From positions 1 through 21,984 of the forward strand of contig CAWVWF010000034.1 in assembly GCA_963933885.1 (NCBI GenBank): DNA of 21,984 nucleotides. Reading direction: 5' to 3'. Positions 8,736 to 16,616 of the stretch are shown in pieces (the first letter of the stretch is position 1; each line of letters starts with the position of its first letter). The notes under the pieces are model-generated. The model saw only the letters and a list, made by a program, of their open reading frames with translations, had not been told where the DNA came from and searched no databases. The position numbers were made by a program, and so were the translations under genes. The stretch comes from CAWVWF01 sp963933885. Its GTDB lineage: Bacteria > Bacteroidota > Bacteroidia > Flavobacteriales_C > GCA-002722245.

Positions 8736-9992
8736 ATGAAGGGACTTAAATATATAATAGCGTTTGTAATACTTACTACAAGCTCTGCCTACGGACAAAA
8801 GAGGTTTGAAATAACTCCAAATGTAAATGCTGGATATGAGCATAACATTTACAAAGCTCCAAAACGGTTATATGACAAAACCAAAGGTGAATATCGATCG
8901 GAAGATTCAACAAGGTTAAATGATTTTTTTGTTGAGGGAGGATATGATGTATCGTTTAGTAAAAAGAAAAGAAAGAAATACAAATATGGTTTGAATCATT
9001 CTGTTTGGACTAGACAGTATTTTACGCAAACTCAAATCAGTCAGTACGATGCAGATTTAAAATTAAACTACCTCAGGTACCTCAACAAAAAGCTTTCGAT
9101 AGGAACAAGTTATTTGGTTGGGAATACCAATAAGATAGCCTCAGCGCTTATCGGAGAGGGGTTTACTAGGAACTTTATTTACTTAACCAATAGAGCAGAA
9201 TTATTGAGTTATTATCGTCAGAATAAGAAAACGCTTTGGCACTTATCTACCTCTTTTGAAAACAAGAAATACCACAAAGAATTTCAAACCATTTCGAGAA
9301 CAGATAAATTAAATCTTGCTTTCGATGAAGAAAATACTGGTGCTTCATTCAGTCATAATAATCTTACTGGTAAACTATCTTTTAAGCGAAATATTAATAA
9401 GCGACAAAAACTAGCTATCTCTGGTACTTTCGTTTACCGAAACTACTTAGATTACTTAGCAAAGGACAGTTTAGGAAGTCAGTTAAAAACCAACCCTCTA
9501 AGGACATATCATTACTATACATTTGGAGGTAATTACAAAATAAGAATTAAGAAAAGATCTATTCTTAAACCTTACATCACTTTAATAAGGCGAAATGATT
9601 TATACCAAGATTACTATTCATTCAGTAGTTTACAGACTGGTTTCCGTTATTATTTCAGATATAAGAAATTAAAAATAGCTACTAATTTGAGATTCGAAAA
9701 AGTGAATTTTGATGTGAGACAAGCTCCTGTTTTCTCAAAAGAATTTACTGCGCTTCGTTACAATTATTTCTCAAGCAGTATCAGTGCTAGCTACAAATTA
9801 AAGAAAAGATGGTACTTGTCTGGTTCCTTTTCTTCGAGTATGAGAACCTCAAATGGGGAATTAGAAGATTGGGTTATTAGACGTCCATACAATTACTTCG
9901 AAACAGCGGTTGGAGCCAAATACGTTTTCATTAAAAGTTCTAAGAAGAAAAAGAAACGCAAAAAGAAGAAGCGCAAGAAAAAGAAAAAATAA
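8736..9992 (+). CDS. Outer-membrane beta-barrel protein with polybasic C-terminal tail
   Basis: A 418-residue protein with a signal peptide ending SSAYGQ (about 1-21), then many alternating amphipathic strands rich in Tyr, Phe and Arg/Lys, typical of an outer-membrane barrel (for example YYFRYKKLKIATNLRF, YFSSSISASYKL). The final strand GAKYVFIK would normally end the protein, but it is followed by SS and a tail of fourteen Lys and two Arg. The ATG at 8736 is preferred over an in-frame ATG at 8721, because it gives a clean signal peptide and follows the lipoprotein stop by one base. The stop codon directly touches the stop codon of the convergent GNAT gene. As last gene of the five-gene cluster it may provide the outer-membrane part of the system. 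The exact family is not recognised. Confidence 0.78.
   Translation: MKGLKYIIAFVILTTSSAYGQKRFEITPNVNAGYEHNIYKAPKRLYDKTKGEYRSEDSTRLNDFFVEGGYDVSFSKKKRKKYKYGLNHSVWTRQYFTQTQISQYDADLKLNYLRYLNKKLSIGTSYLVGNTNKIASALIGEGFTRNFIYLTNRAELLSYYRQNKKTLWHLSTSFENKKYHKEFQTISRTDKLNLAFDEENTGASFSHNNLTGKLSFKRNINKRQKLAISGTFVYRNYLDYLAKDSLGSQLKTNPLRTYHYYTFGGNYKIRIKKRSILKPYITLIRRNDLYQDYYSFSSLQTGFRYYFRYKKLKIATNLRFEKVNFDVRQAPVFSKEFTALRYNYFSSSISASYKLKKRWYLSGSFSSSMRTSNGELEDWVIRRPYNYFETAVGAKYVFIKSSKKKKKRKKKKRKKKKK
9942..9989 (+). repeat. Lys/Arg-coding low-complexity tract
   Basis: Sixteen codons, residues 403-418 of the barrel protein: five Lys, Arg, four Lys, Arg, five Lys. AAA and AAG are mixed and both Arg codons are CGC, so it is not a simple homopolymer run produced by slippage. 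Confidence 0.85.
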
Positions 9993-10541
9993 CTATTTCC
10001 AATCCCAAGAAAGGATGTTCCATTCATCTGAAGCATCTTTAAAAGTGTGAATCGTTTTAAATCCAACTTTTAAATGGGCATTCATCGATCTTGGATTACT
10101 TGAAGAAACTTCAGTTAAACAAATATCAAATACATTAGAATAAGCCGTTTTATGTTTTTGATAAAGTGCTTTAAAAACACCTTTCCCTCTGTGTGATGCT
10201 GCTACGCAAACTTGACCCATTGCGTAATAATTATGATCCCCTAACTTCTTTCCCTGATATTCTACTTCCTCGAATGTGTTAAACAAGGGGATTAAAGTAG
10301 GAACTAAATTTCTGAACTCTTTTAACATGACCAAAGCATAACCAACCACTACTCCACCGTCTACTGCGATCACATGTTTTGCTTGATCATTCATTTTTTT
10401 CAATGAATCAAAATCATGTTTAACAGTTACAAACCCATCTACTTGTCTAAGGGTTTCCGGAACATGATCTAAATGATTTTCCTTTTGAAGGTTTAAGATC
10501 TCCAGAAGTTCCTTTTCTGATTCTGCTAATTTGACTTTCAT
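9993..10541 (-). CDS. GNAT-family N-acetyltransferase
   Basis: A 182-residue cytosolic protein with the GNAT fold, which transfers an acetyl group from acetyl-CoA to an amine. The central motif A is seen at about 109-128 (GQVCVAASHRGKGVFKALYQ), with the HRGKGV pyrophosphate-binding loop. The later N149-P-R-S-M-N-A-H-L-K-V-GF block corresponds to motif B. The substrate cannot be read from the sequence. It begins ten bases after the stop of the AI-2E-family gene on the same strand, so the two are probably co-transcribed. Its TAG stop directly abuts the stop of the convergent barrel gene, and no terminator is visible between them. Confidence 0.85.
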   Translation of the reverse strand: MKVKLAESEKELLEILNLQKENHLDHVPETLRQVDGFVTVKHDFDSLKKMNDQAKHVIAVDGGVVVGYALVMLKEFRNLVPTLIPLFNTFEEVEYQGKKLGDHNYYAMGQVCVAASHRGKGVFKALYQKHKTAYSNVFDICLTEVSSSNPRSMNAHLKVGFKTIHTFKDASDEWNILSWDWK

Positions 10542-10551
10542 TCTAATGTGA

Positions 10552-11664
10552 TTACTGCTCTAATTCCTGTCTTCTAAGAATTAATATTTTATCCAAATAA
10601 ATCAACAACACTGCTGTGAAAGGTAGTGCAATCAAGATCCCTATAGTTCCAAACAGATAATTAAAGATGCAAAATGAAAGCATCATTATAGCTGGATTCA
10701 TACTTGAAACACCTTTCATTATTTTTGGGAAAAACACCATCTCCTCAAGAATAGAAACAAGAATGCAAATAGCGGTTATCAATCCAAAATATAAAAAGAA
10801 GCTTTGGTCATTTTCTACTGAAAGTACCCAACAACTTAAAGACAGTGGTAATAGAACGTAATAATGAAAATGACTTACATAGCATAAAAGCCCAGCTAAA
10901 GTTCCTAGAATAATAGCACCAGGGAGTCCTATAATACTAAAGGAAGTAATAAAAATTACTGTACAGATTAGTACAATGATGGTACGCTGTTTCATGTAAG
11001 TACCCATTACGTTCTTAAAGACAGTTTTTAACTCCGTTAAATAAGGCATGCGTTTCTTCTCTTCTCCAAGGGATTTACTGAACTTATCAGAAAAATATGG
11101 AAAGGTGTAAAGTATATATAAGTAGTATACGATTGAAAAAGGAATAATTGTCCACCAACTCAAACTAGCCCTACTCTCTTCAATAACATCATCCGAACTT
11201 GTGAAAAAGGAACTCACTCCTGAAAATGCTTTAGTGATCATTTCAGTATTATTGCTCAATGAATCTGTAACTGATTCCAAATCTAACGGGATGTTTACAG
11301 CCTCTTTAGGGTATATTTTAGCGATGTAAGTTTTTACTGTTTTAGTAGTTGCATCTATTTTATCACTATTATCATTCGAGAAAGTAACGAAAGCATTGTT
11401 CAAGCGCTTTACATCATTAAAAACCAAGTTTCCCATAAAGAATACAGATCCAATTAAAATTGAGACAGCCATGAATAAAAAGGTAGTTACCGCCAAATCT
11501 CTATTTCGAATGAATCGCTGAAGTTTCGTTATTACTGAATTAGAGATATATGCTAAGAACAGCCCAATTAGAAATGGTAGAATGATTTCTCCAACATATA
11601 AAAAGACAACCAATAAAATTATTAGTGTGATTGCAATACGAATTTGAGTCTTGTATTTATTCAT
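10552..11664 (-). CDS. AI-2E family transporter
   Basis: A 370-residue polytopic inner-membrane protein of the AI-2E (formerly UPF0118, PerM-like) family. N-terminal helices lie at about 10-42 and 57-80. A soluble stretch covers about 83-165, and then come several helices to the C terminus. Family hallmarks are GLPGAIILGTLAGLLCYV and the C-terminal block MNPAIMMLSF... followed by GTIGILIALPFTAVLLIYL. Members have been linked to autoinducer-2 export, Na+/H+ antiport and other roles, so the substrate cannot be assigned. It is the first gene of a two-gene minus-strand unit with the GNAT gene and is divergent from the LytTR regulator, 194 bases apart. Confidence 0.9.
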   Translation of the reverse strand: MNKYKTQIRIAITLIILLVVFLYVGEIILPFLIGLFLAYISNSVITKLQRFIRNRDLAVTTFLFMAVSILIGSVFFMGNLVFNDVKRLNNAFVTFSNDNSDKIDATTKTVKTYIAKIYPKEAVNIPLDLESVTDSLSNNTEMITKAFSGVSSFFTSSDDVIEESRASLSWWTIIPFSIVYYLYILYTFPYFSDKFSKSLGEEKKRMPYLTELKTVFKNVMGTYMKQRTIIVLICTVIFITSFSIIGLPGAIILGTLAGLLCYVSHFHYYVLLPLSLSCWVLSVENDQSFFLYFGLITAICILVSILEEMVFFPKIMKGVSSMNPAIMMLSFCIFNYLFGTIGILIALPFTAVLLIYLDKILILRRQELEQ

Positions 11665-11788
11665 TAGTATTATTCCAATTACTTAAATAAAATGATGTGC
11701 TAAAGATATTAAAAACTAATACAATGAAAATAAAATTCTCTCTACTTAAATCGATTTAATAGATCTGTTTAATTTTAAGTTTGAAAAC

Positions 11789-11808
11789 ATTTCTTTCTCA
11801 AAAGAAAT
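11789..11808. promoter_or_regulatory. Inverted repeat in the divergent region upstream of the LytTR gene
   Basis: ATTTCTTT (11789-11796) and AAAGAAAT (11801-11808) form a perfect 8-bp inverted repeat with a 4-base spacer. It lies about 50 bases before the response-regulator start, between two divergent genes, where an operator could sit. LytTR domains usually bind direct repeats, so autoregulation is not implied. The AT-rich context raises the chance of coincidence. Confidence 0.3.
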
Positions 11809-11858
11809 TATTTTAGTGACTTAGAATGTTATAAATTCACTTCACCTACGACTGAGAA

Positions 11859-12548
11859 ATGAACATACTTATAATTGAAAATGAGGAAAAACAGCGGCTT
11901 GTTTTATCAAGCTTGATTGGTTTTACAAAATTTAAGGATGCGAATATTGAAGCTGTGGATGGTGTGGGATCTGCTAACCAAATCTTATCTTCATTTCAAC
12001 CCAATGTAGTCCTATTAGATGTAGAACTGAATGATGGAAATGGGTTTGATTTTTTAGAAGCCAATGAAAGGAATTTTGAAGTAATATTTGTAACAGGGAA
12101 AGAAGAATATGCTTTAAAGGCATTAAAAAACAAAGCAATCGATTATTTATTAAAACCTATTGATCCCTTTGAATTAGAGGAAGCTCTTGAGAAATGCTTA
12201 AATAAACATAAAGTGTTTGAAATTAAGAAACCGATTGATTTCATTTCACTTAATACAGTGAATAGTATTTATAAGATTTTTTGGAAGGATATCATCTATT
12301 GTGAATCGGAAGGAAACTACACAACTGTTTACACTTTAGATGGAAAGAAAATAGTTGCTGCAAAAACTTTAAAAGATATTGAGAGTAAATTACCAGCAGA
12401 CATATTTTTAAGGGTTCATAGAAGCTACAGTGTGAATCGAAAATTTATTACATCTTACAATAAACTAAAACAAGAAATTGAATTGGTTGATGGGAAATCT
12501 GTTCCTGTAAGTAAAAGTAAAAAGCAAGAACTTCTAGAAGAGTTTTAA
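11859..12548 (+). CDS. LytTR-family DNA-binding response regulator
   Basis: A 229-residue two-domain regulator. The receiver domain (about 1-118) has acidic residues Glu7/Glu9, the phosphoacceptor Asp54 in VVLLDVELNDG, Thr79 in IFVTG and Lys99 in LLKPID, so it should be phosphorylatable. The C-terminal LytTR DNA-binding domain (about 125-229) has the typical DIIYCESEGNYTTVYTLDG and FLRVHRSYSVN blocks. No sensor kinase gene is next to it, so it is an orphan in this window. It is divergent from the AI-2E transporter gene. Targets cannot be read from the sequence. Confidence 0.93.
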   Translation: MNILIIENEEKQRLVLSSLIGFTKFKDANIEAVDGVGSANQILSSFQPNVVLLDVELNDGNGFDFLEANERNFEVIFVTGKEEYALKALKNKAIDYLLKPIDPFELEEALEKCLNKHKVFEIKKPIDFISLNTVNSIYKIFWKDIIYCESEGNYTTVYTLDGKKIVAAKTLKDIESKLPADIFLRVHRSYSVNRKFITSYNKLKQEIELVDGKSVPVSKSKKQELLEEF

Positions 12549-12574
12549 AAAAGGCGCCCATATTTGGACGCCTT
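12545..12574 (-). terminator. Terminator between convergent genes, best for the minus strand
   Basis: AAGGCG (12551-12556) pairs with CGCCTT (12569-12574). Beyond one mismatch, CCA/TGG closes a TATT loop. On the minus strand the stem is followed by six T residues, a good terminator for the three-gene operon ending at 12579. On the plus strand the following sequence is only moderately T-rich, but it may also serve the LytTR gene. Confidence 0.8.
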
Positions 12575-12578
12575 ATAA

Positions 12579-13724
12579 TTATTTGATGAAATTACTTGTA
12601 GAAACTCCTGAACTTGAAATTGCTTTTATAACATATCTGCCCTTTGGGAAAGTAGAAACATCAATTTCAGTAGTAAATGCAGTTGAATTAAAACTTAATA
12701 CTTCTGCTCCTAAAATATTGAATATTTGAAATTGAACATAAGTATCATCCGTTGACTCAATAATTAAATTATCCAATACTGGATTTGGATAACTTTTGAT
12801 TCCAAACAATTCAATATTTACATCTTCATTATCTGTTTCATTACTCAGATTATCAGTCAATTCAACCAGCTCCTTCGTTCTGGTTGTCATTGATCTTGAG
12901 GAATATACGTTATAAGTATCTTCTTGAGGATCAATCCTTAAGTTTAATCTTGCACCATAATTTGAATCAAATGAAGGTTTAATACTTATTTTGTTTCGTG
13001 CGACATAATTCTCATCCATGGTAGCTGTCATTACCTTGTTATGAATAACTAAATCTTTAGGCATGATATAAAAATCTAGAAACATAGCATTTTCAGTTGA
13101 TCTCAACTTAGGTGCAGTATAAATATAGTTCTCTGGTAAACCAGGTAATATATTTTGTCCTAAATCGATTTGAAGATCTGGAATATAATTAGCAAATGAG
13201 TTTTGATAAACTGTATTTGATCCGAAAATAAAAGTAACAAGGTCAATAGTACAATTTAAAATACCAGCGTTTCTATAACAATTGTTACCATATAAATTTA
13301 GCGATGGTCCTGCCTTTATATTTAAGTAAAAGCCATCTTCAATATTACCTAATAGTTCAACATTGTTTCCAGAAATAGATCCTCTAAACTCAACTGTTTT
13401 TCCAAATTCTGCATCAAAATCTAAATTGTCTGTATCATAATAATATTGTGATTTTACCAAAACATTATGAAGATCTAATGTTATACCAGAACTGTTTAGT
13501 TTAAGATCAACATTTGCATTCTTCAAATAAGTTTTAATCCTTACTCCTTTCCAAGGTTCATAGCCCTTAATATCATAACTTCCATCAGCAATAGATTGAG
13601 ATTTTGTTAAGATATGAATAGAGTTGTTTAATGTAGCTTCTGTTAATTTAACAGATATTTTTTGTTGTCCAAAAACAATGATTTGAACAAAAAAAGCGCA
13701 CGTTAATAAAGTTATTTTTTTCAT
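12579..13724 (-). CDS. Secreted protein with T9SS type A sorting domain
   Basis: A 381-residue protein with a signal peptide (about 1-20, ending FGQ) and a C-terminal T9SS type A domain of about 75 residues. That domain opens SYPNPVLDNLIIES, has the central FQIFNILGAEVLS strand and ends with GRYVIKAISS... SNFIK. The middle is beta-rich and includes repeated short strands, for example LNLYGNNCYRN and VELLGNIEDGFYLNIKAGPSLN, like the stretch that often precedes such tails. A specific family is not recognised. It is the last gene of a three-gene minus-strand unit, nine bases after its neighbour's stop. Likely surface-attached or released; role unknown. Confidence 0.83.
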   Translation of the reverse strand: MKKITLLTCAFFVQIIVFGQQKISVKLTEATLNNSIHILTKSQSIADGSYDIKGYEPWKGVRIKTYLKNANVDLKLNSSGITLDLHNVLVKSQYYYDTDNLDFDAEFGKTVEFRGSISGNNVELLGNIEDGFYLNIKAGPSLNLYGNNCYRNAGILNCTIDLVTFIFGSNTVYQNSFANYIPDLQIDLGQNILPGLPENYIYTAPKLRSTENAMFLDFYIMPKDLVIHNKVMTATMDENYVARNKISIKPSFDSNYGARLNLRIDPQEDTYNVYSSRSMTTRTKELVELTDNLSNETDNEDVNIELFGIKSYPNPVLDNLIIESTDDTYVQFQIFNILGAEVLSFNSTAFTTEIDVSTFPKGRYVIKAISSSGVSTSNFIK

Positions 13725-13733
13725 ATTTAATAA

Positions 13734-14774
13734 TTATAAATCTTCGTATCCTTTATGAAAGAATATATTCTTCCCATCAAGGGTTTTTACGATTACTAGA
13801 AACTCAAAATTTGAGATCCAATCTAAATCCTCATCTATGTCTACTCTAAAGCTTTCTCCTGCTTTAATGAGAGCTCCTCTTCTTGTTCTATCAACTAGTA
13901 TATAACTAAAATCAGCCCACCAATCAGCTTTAATCTTAGCATCAACAAAATACAAATCAACATTGGACTTTATTCGTAAATAATAGGTTAAGCAGTAACC
14001 AGCATCAAAGACATCAGTCCAGTCTGACTGACAAGCTTTTACTATTTTAAATTCCATTACTGGAGCTGCTACAATAAATGCTTGTCCAATTGAAAAATCA
14101 GCAGATCCATCATTTACTTTAATCCCAAGAGTCAATTCATATTCTGTAGGTCTTATTGTTGTTCCAGCAAACTTATCGTCAACCATATCTTGAAATTCTT
14201 TCTCATATATTCCAAATGGGGTTTTAGGCCAAGTAGCTAGTATTCTCGCCCTTATTTTAGCATCTGCGATAGAATTACCAGTGAATATTAAATTGTTAAT
14301 GTTATTCACAAAATAATTATCAACGATGTTAATCTTTGCATGATTTCCACCAGGGAATAATTCATCCAATTGAAAGGAAACATTTCCAGCGAAAGTAGAA
14401 TTGTATGACTTATTGAATTGTTCATTTTGCGCATTAATTTTAACGTTAAACGCATAATTTAAACTCGCTACACCAACTTTAAAATCAACTGATGGAATCA
14501 TTAAAGTTATTGTTGCATTAGCCAATCCATACTCAGTGTTTCCAACAGAAGCAGTTATCGTATTCGTAAAAGAAGGATTATTATATTGATCAATTATAAA
14601 CTCATTAACAGTGGTTTCATCTAAATTAAACTCTTGTAATAAGTCTATTTGTTCTGGACTACCTTTCGACATAATTCCTGAAGAATATAAATCTGGCAGA
14701 CTCCCTGTTTGAGCTTTGCTGCTGAATTGAAAACAACAGCAAAGCATTATAATTAAGTGTATTTTATTATACAT
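13734..14774 (-). CDS. Secreted protein of unknown function
   Basis: A 346-residue protein with a likely signal peptide (about 1-22, with a Cys-rich hydrophobic stretch MLCCCF and ending SSKAQ). No known domain is recognised. It seems beta-rich, with an N-terminal segment GSPEQIDLLQEFNLDE and a tryptophan-rich part near the end (KADWWADFSYIL). There is no T9SS sorting domain, no lipobox that fits well and no membrane helix beyond the signal. It lies between the tail-fibre-like gene and the T9SS type A gene with gaps of 19 and 9 bases, so it is probably co-transcribed and may act with them at the cell surface or in the periplasm. Confidence 0.75.
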   Translation of the reverse strand: MYNKIHLIIMLCCCFQFSSKAQTGSLPDLYSSGIMSKGSPEQIDLLQEFNLDETTVNEFIIDQYNNPSFTNTITASVGNTEYGLANATITLMIPSVDFKVGVASLNYAFNVKINAQNEQFNKSYNSTFAGNVSFQLDELFPGGNHAKINIVDNYFVNNINNLIFTGNSIADAKIRARILATWPKTPFGIYEKEFQDMVDDKFAGTTIRPTEYELTLGIKVNDGSADFSIGQAFIVAAPVMEFKIVKACQSDWTDVFDAGYCLTYYLRIKSNVDLYFVDAKIKADWWADFSYILVDRTRRGALIKAGESFRVDIDEDLDWISNFEFLVIVKTLDGKNIFFHKGYEDL

Positions 14775-14793
14775 AACAAATGATTTAAAATTA

Positions 14794-16401
14794 TTATTTA
14801 CTAGCCTCTAACTCATTCATTCTTTTTTCCATCTCAATAATATAAAGCGTAAGCTCTTCAACTTTTCTTAAAAGTTGAGCTTCCATTTTTGCAACAGGTA
14901 CTCCATTTTTTTCAATTTCTGAAGCAGAAGGAATATTTGGTAAATGATTATTTTTAGAAATGAAACTTGCTACTTCATCAATAGGCATTAATTCATAATC
15001 ATCAGCGAAAACATAATCTGGCCAATCTATTGATAATTGAACATCTAATTCTGTGCAAATTACTTTCCCATTTACCGCTAAAGAATATCCTTCAGGAATG
15101 TCTTCTAATTGAGTTTGAATTCCAACTGCTCCATCACCTCTAACAATAAAAGTTTCTTTATCTCCAGCAAGTTCATCAACAGCTCTTATAAAATAACTTT
15201 GTTTCGAGTTTTCAACTGAACCAAAACTTCTAGCTTTTAATGTTAAGACTGTCTCAGGGTTTGATCCTCCATATTGATAAACTTGTAAAGCTGATCCATC
15301 ATTAGTTAGTGTATTTCCAATCGTAACTCCATTATGGAATAATTGCAATTTGGAATCATCATAATTATCAAATTTAACAGTCATTCTTGGAGCAACAACT
15401 CCTCCTCCAGTAGTAGCTGATATTGTCCCAAACTTAGTTAAAGTAGAGCCGTTAGTTCCCGTTTCTATTGCATTAAGAATGAAATCTCCTTTTGAAGTAA
15501 TATCTTTTCCAGATGCAATCTCACCTTCAGCATTCAAGTCCCCATTTAAATGAAGCCTTCCTTGGTTTGTTAAATATGCAAGTGTAGACGCTCCTGATTT
15601 AAATTCAAAACCAATGAAATTAGTGAAATCAGTACCTGATCCGGTATAGAAAGATGGAACAATCGAAAGGTTTCCTTTAATTGTTGGACTTAACCAACCC
15701 TTCATTTTTAAACCCTTCCCAACGTATTCACCAAGTTGATTAATCGAAGCGATACTTGTGTTGTTATATTGAAAATCGAATCCAACATAATCAGTAGCTG
15801 ACCCTGTGAAAAACAATGGCTTGATTCCAAGTTCCCCCGGGTAATTAGGAGCTAACTCACCCTTAAATACTAATCCATCAGAAAGCACATTTCCCTCAAC
15901 ATGAAGTTTCTCTGTTGGACTATCAATTCCGATCCCAACATTTCCAGGTGTTGTAGCATTATCAGTAATTAAATTATTCCCATTTTTCAACCAATAATCT
16001 CCTGGTATGGAAACCTCAGTTCCTCCTCCTGTTCCACCAGTCTCACCAATAAAAATTTCTTCTCCCGTAGTTAAAGTAGCGTACGTTCCATTAATTACTG
16101 GTTCTACTGAAGTATTAGAAAACATTATTGCAGTATAAGTACTTGGACTCCACCAAGAAACTGTTTGTAGCGTAAGTAAGTTGTTTTCATTAGATATAAC
16201 TGTAAACCCGTCAGCACTCTGAAAGCTACCATCATAACTAATTACAATTTTATAACTCTTAATTGTTTGTCCCGCATCCACCGTTACATTTGGCTTAACT
16301 CTGTACCCAGAACCTTCTGACGTTACAGTTAATGTTGCATCATTTGCAAGTAAGCTGAAACTTAATAAAAGTGCAGCAATTGTGGTTTTAAAAATCTTCA
16401 T
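14794..16401 (-). CDS. Secreted tail-fibre-like protein
   Basis: A 535-residue protein with a signal peptide (about 1-19). A GNVGIGIDSPTEKLHVEGNV block at 153-172 is typical of fibre/adhesin-like proteins of Bacteroidota. The C-terminal ~80 residues are a widespread Bacteroidota fibre end: DWPDYVFADDYELMPIDEV, then NNHLPNIPSA, then a coiled coil (about 505-533) with LLRKVEELTLYIIEMEK. This end resembles a shortened version of the trimeric fibre assembly domain. Residues 176-287 hold two tandem copies of a ~55-residue unit. It is probably a trimeric, surface-exposed fibre with a binding role, though neither the trimer nor a ligand can be shown here. It is the first gene of the three-gene minus-strand unit. 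Confidence 0.8.
   Translation of the reverse strand: MKIFKTTIAALLLSFSLLANDATLTVTSEGSGYRVKPNVTVDAGQTIKSYKIVISYDGSFQSADGFTVISNENNLLTLQTVSWWSPSTYTAIMFSNTSVEPVINGTYATLTTGEEIFIGETGGTGGGTEVSIPGDYWLKNGNNLITDNATTPGNVGIGIDSPTEKLHVEGNVLSDGLVFKGELAPNYPGELGIKPLFFTGSATDYVGFDFQYNNTSIASINQLGEYVGKGLKMKGWLSPTIKGNLSIVPSFYTGSGTDFTNFIGFEFKSGASTLAYLTNQGRLHLNGDLNAEGEIASGKDITSKGDFILNAIETGTNGSTLTKFGTISATTGGGVVAPRMTVKFDNYDDSKLQLFHNGVTIGNTLTNDGSALQVYQYGGSNPETVLTLKARSFGSVENSKQSYFIRAVDELAGDKETFIVRGDGAVGIQTQLEDIPEGYSLAVNGKVICTELDVQLSIDWPDYVFADDYELMPIDEVASFISKNNHLPNIPSASEIEKNGVPVAKMEAQLLRKVEELTLYIIEMEKRMNELEASK
15541..15876 (-). repeat. Tandem repeat of ~55 residues in the fibre-like protein
   Basis: Unit A (15876-15715, residues 176-229) and unit B (15714-15541, residues 230-287) share the pattern GLxxKGxLxP, GxLxIxPxFxTGSxTD, GFxFxxxxxxxAxxxxxG. 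They are diverged at DNA level. The repeat probably forms consecutive turns of a beta-fibre. Confidence 0.65.
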
Positions 16402-16430
16402 TGAAAAGTAAATTAGTTTTAATTTGACAG

Positions 16431-16438
16431 CAAAAGTA
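16431..16438 (-). promoter_or_regulatory. -7 promoter element for the three-gene secreted-protein operon
   Basis: Reads TACTTTTG on the minus strand, an exact TAnnTTTG match, 30-37 bases upstream of the ATG ending at 16401. No good TTTG is seen at the -33 distance. Confidence 0.5.
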
Positions 16439-16577
16439 TTATCGAAAAACTACATTATAATCGAATTTTAAGACCATTGTGTGAGTGAGGGCAGTTGTTG
16501 AGTAATCGTACCCTTATATCGAGTAAATGGAATTTATAGATCTGCAGAGGATATTGATTTAGTTTTCTTTACTATAT

Positions 16578-16609
16578 TTTGATTCAGATAAAAATTCTAT
16601 ATACCTTCG
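16578..16609 (+). promoter_or_regulatory. Promoter for the threonine leader and thr operon
   Basis: TTTG (16578-16581), a 20-base spacer, and TACCTTCG (16602-16609), which matches TAnnTTTG with one change. Both parts and the spacing fit Bacteroidota promoters. Transcription would begin around 16613-16617, at or just before the leader ATG, so the leader ORF could be leaderless or nearly so. Confidence 0.5.
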
Positions 16610-16616
16610 TACCTCG

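Larger units (their letters stand above)
16402..16616. other. Divergent intergenic region upstream of the thr leader
   Basis: This region separates the minus-strand fibre gene from the threonine leader ORF. It holds a promoter element for each direction (16431-16438 minus; 16578-16609 plus). Nothing else, neither an RNA gene nor a convincing ORF, is seen in the ~140 bases between them. Confidence 0.6.

Noticed and set aside
9942..9989. Polylysine tail as a frameshift artefact
   Set aside because: Reading the tract in another frame gives no sensible barrel ending, and the mix of AAA, AAG and CGC codons is unlike a homopolymer error. A sequencing error cannot be wholly excluded.
16402..16616. 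Riboswitch or small RNA upstream of the thr leader
   Set aside because: No conserved aptamer-like structure is recognisable, and the promoter position places this region upstream of the transcript.
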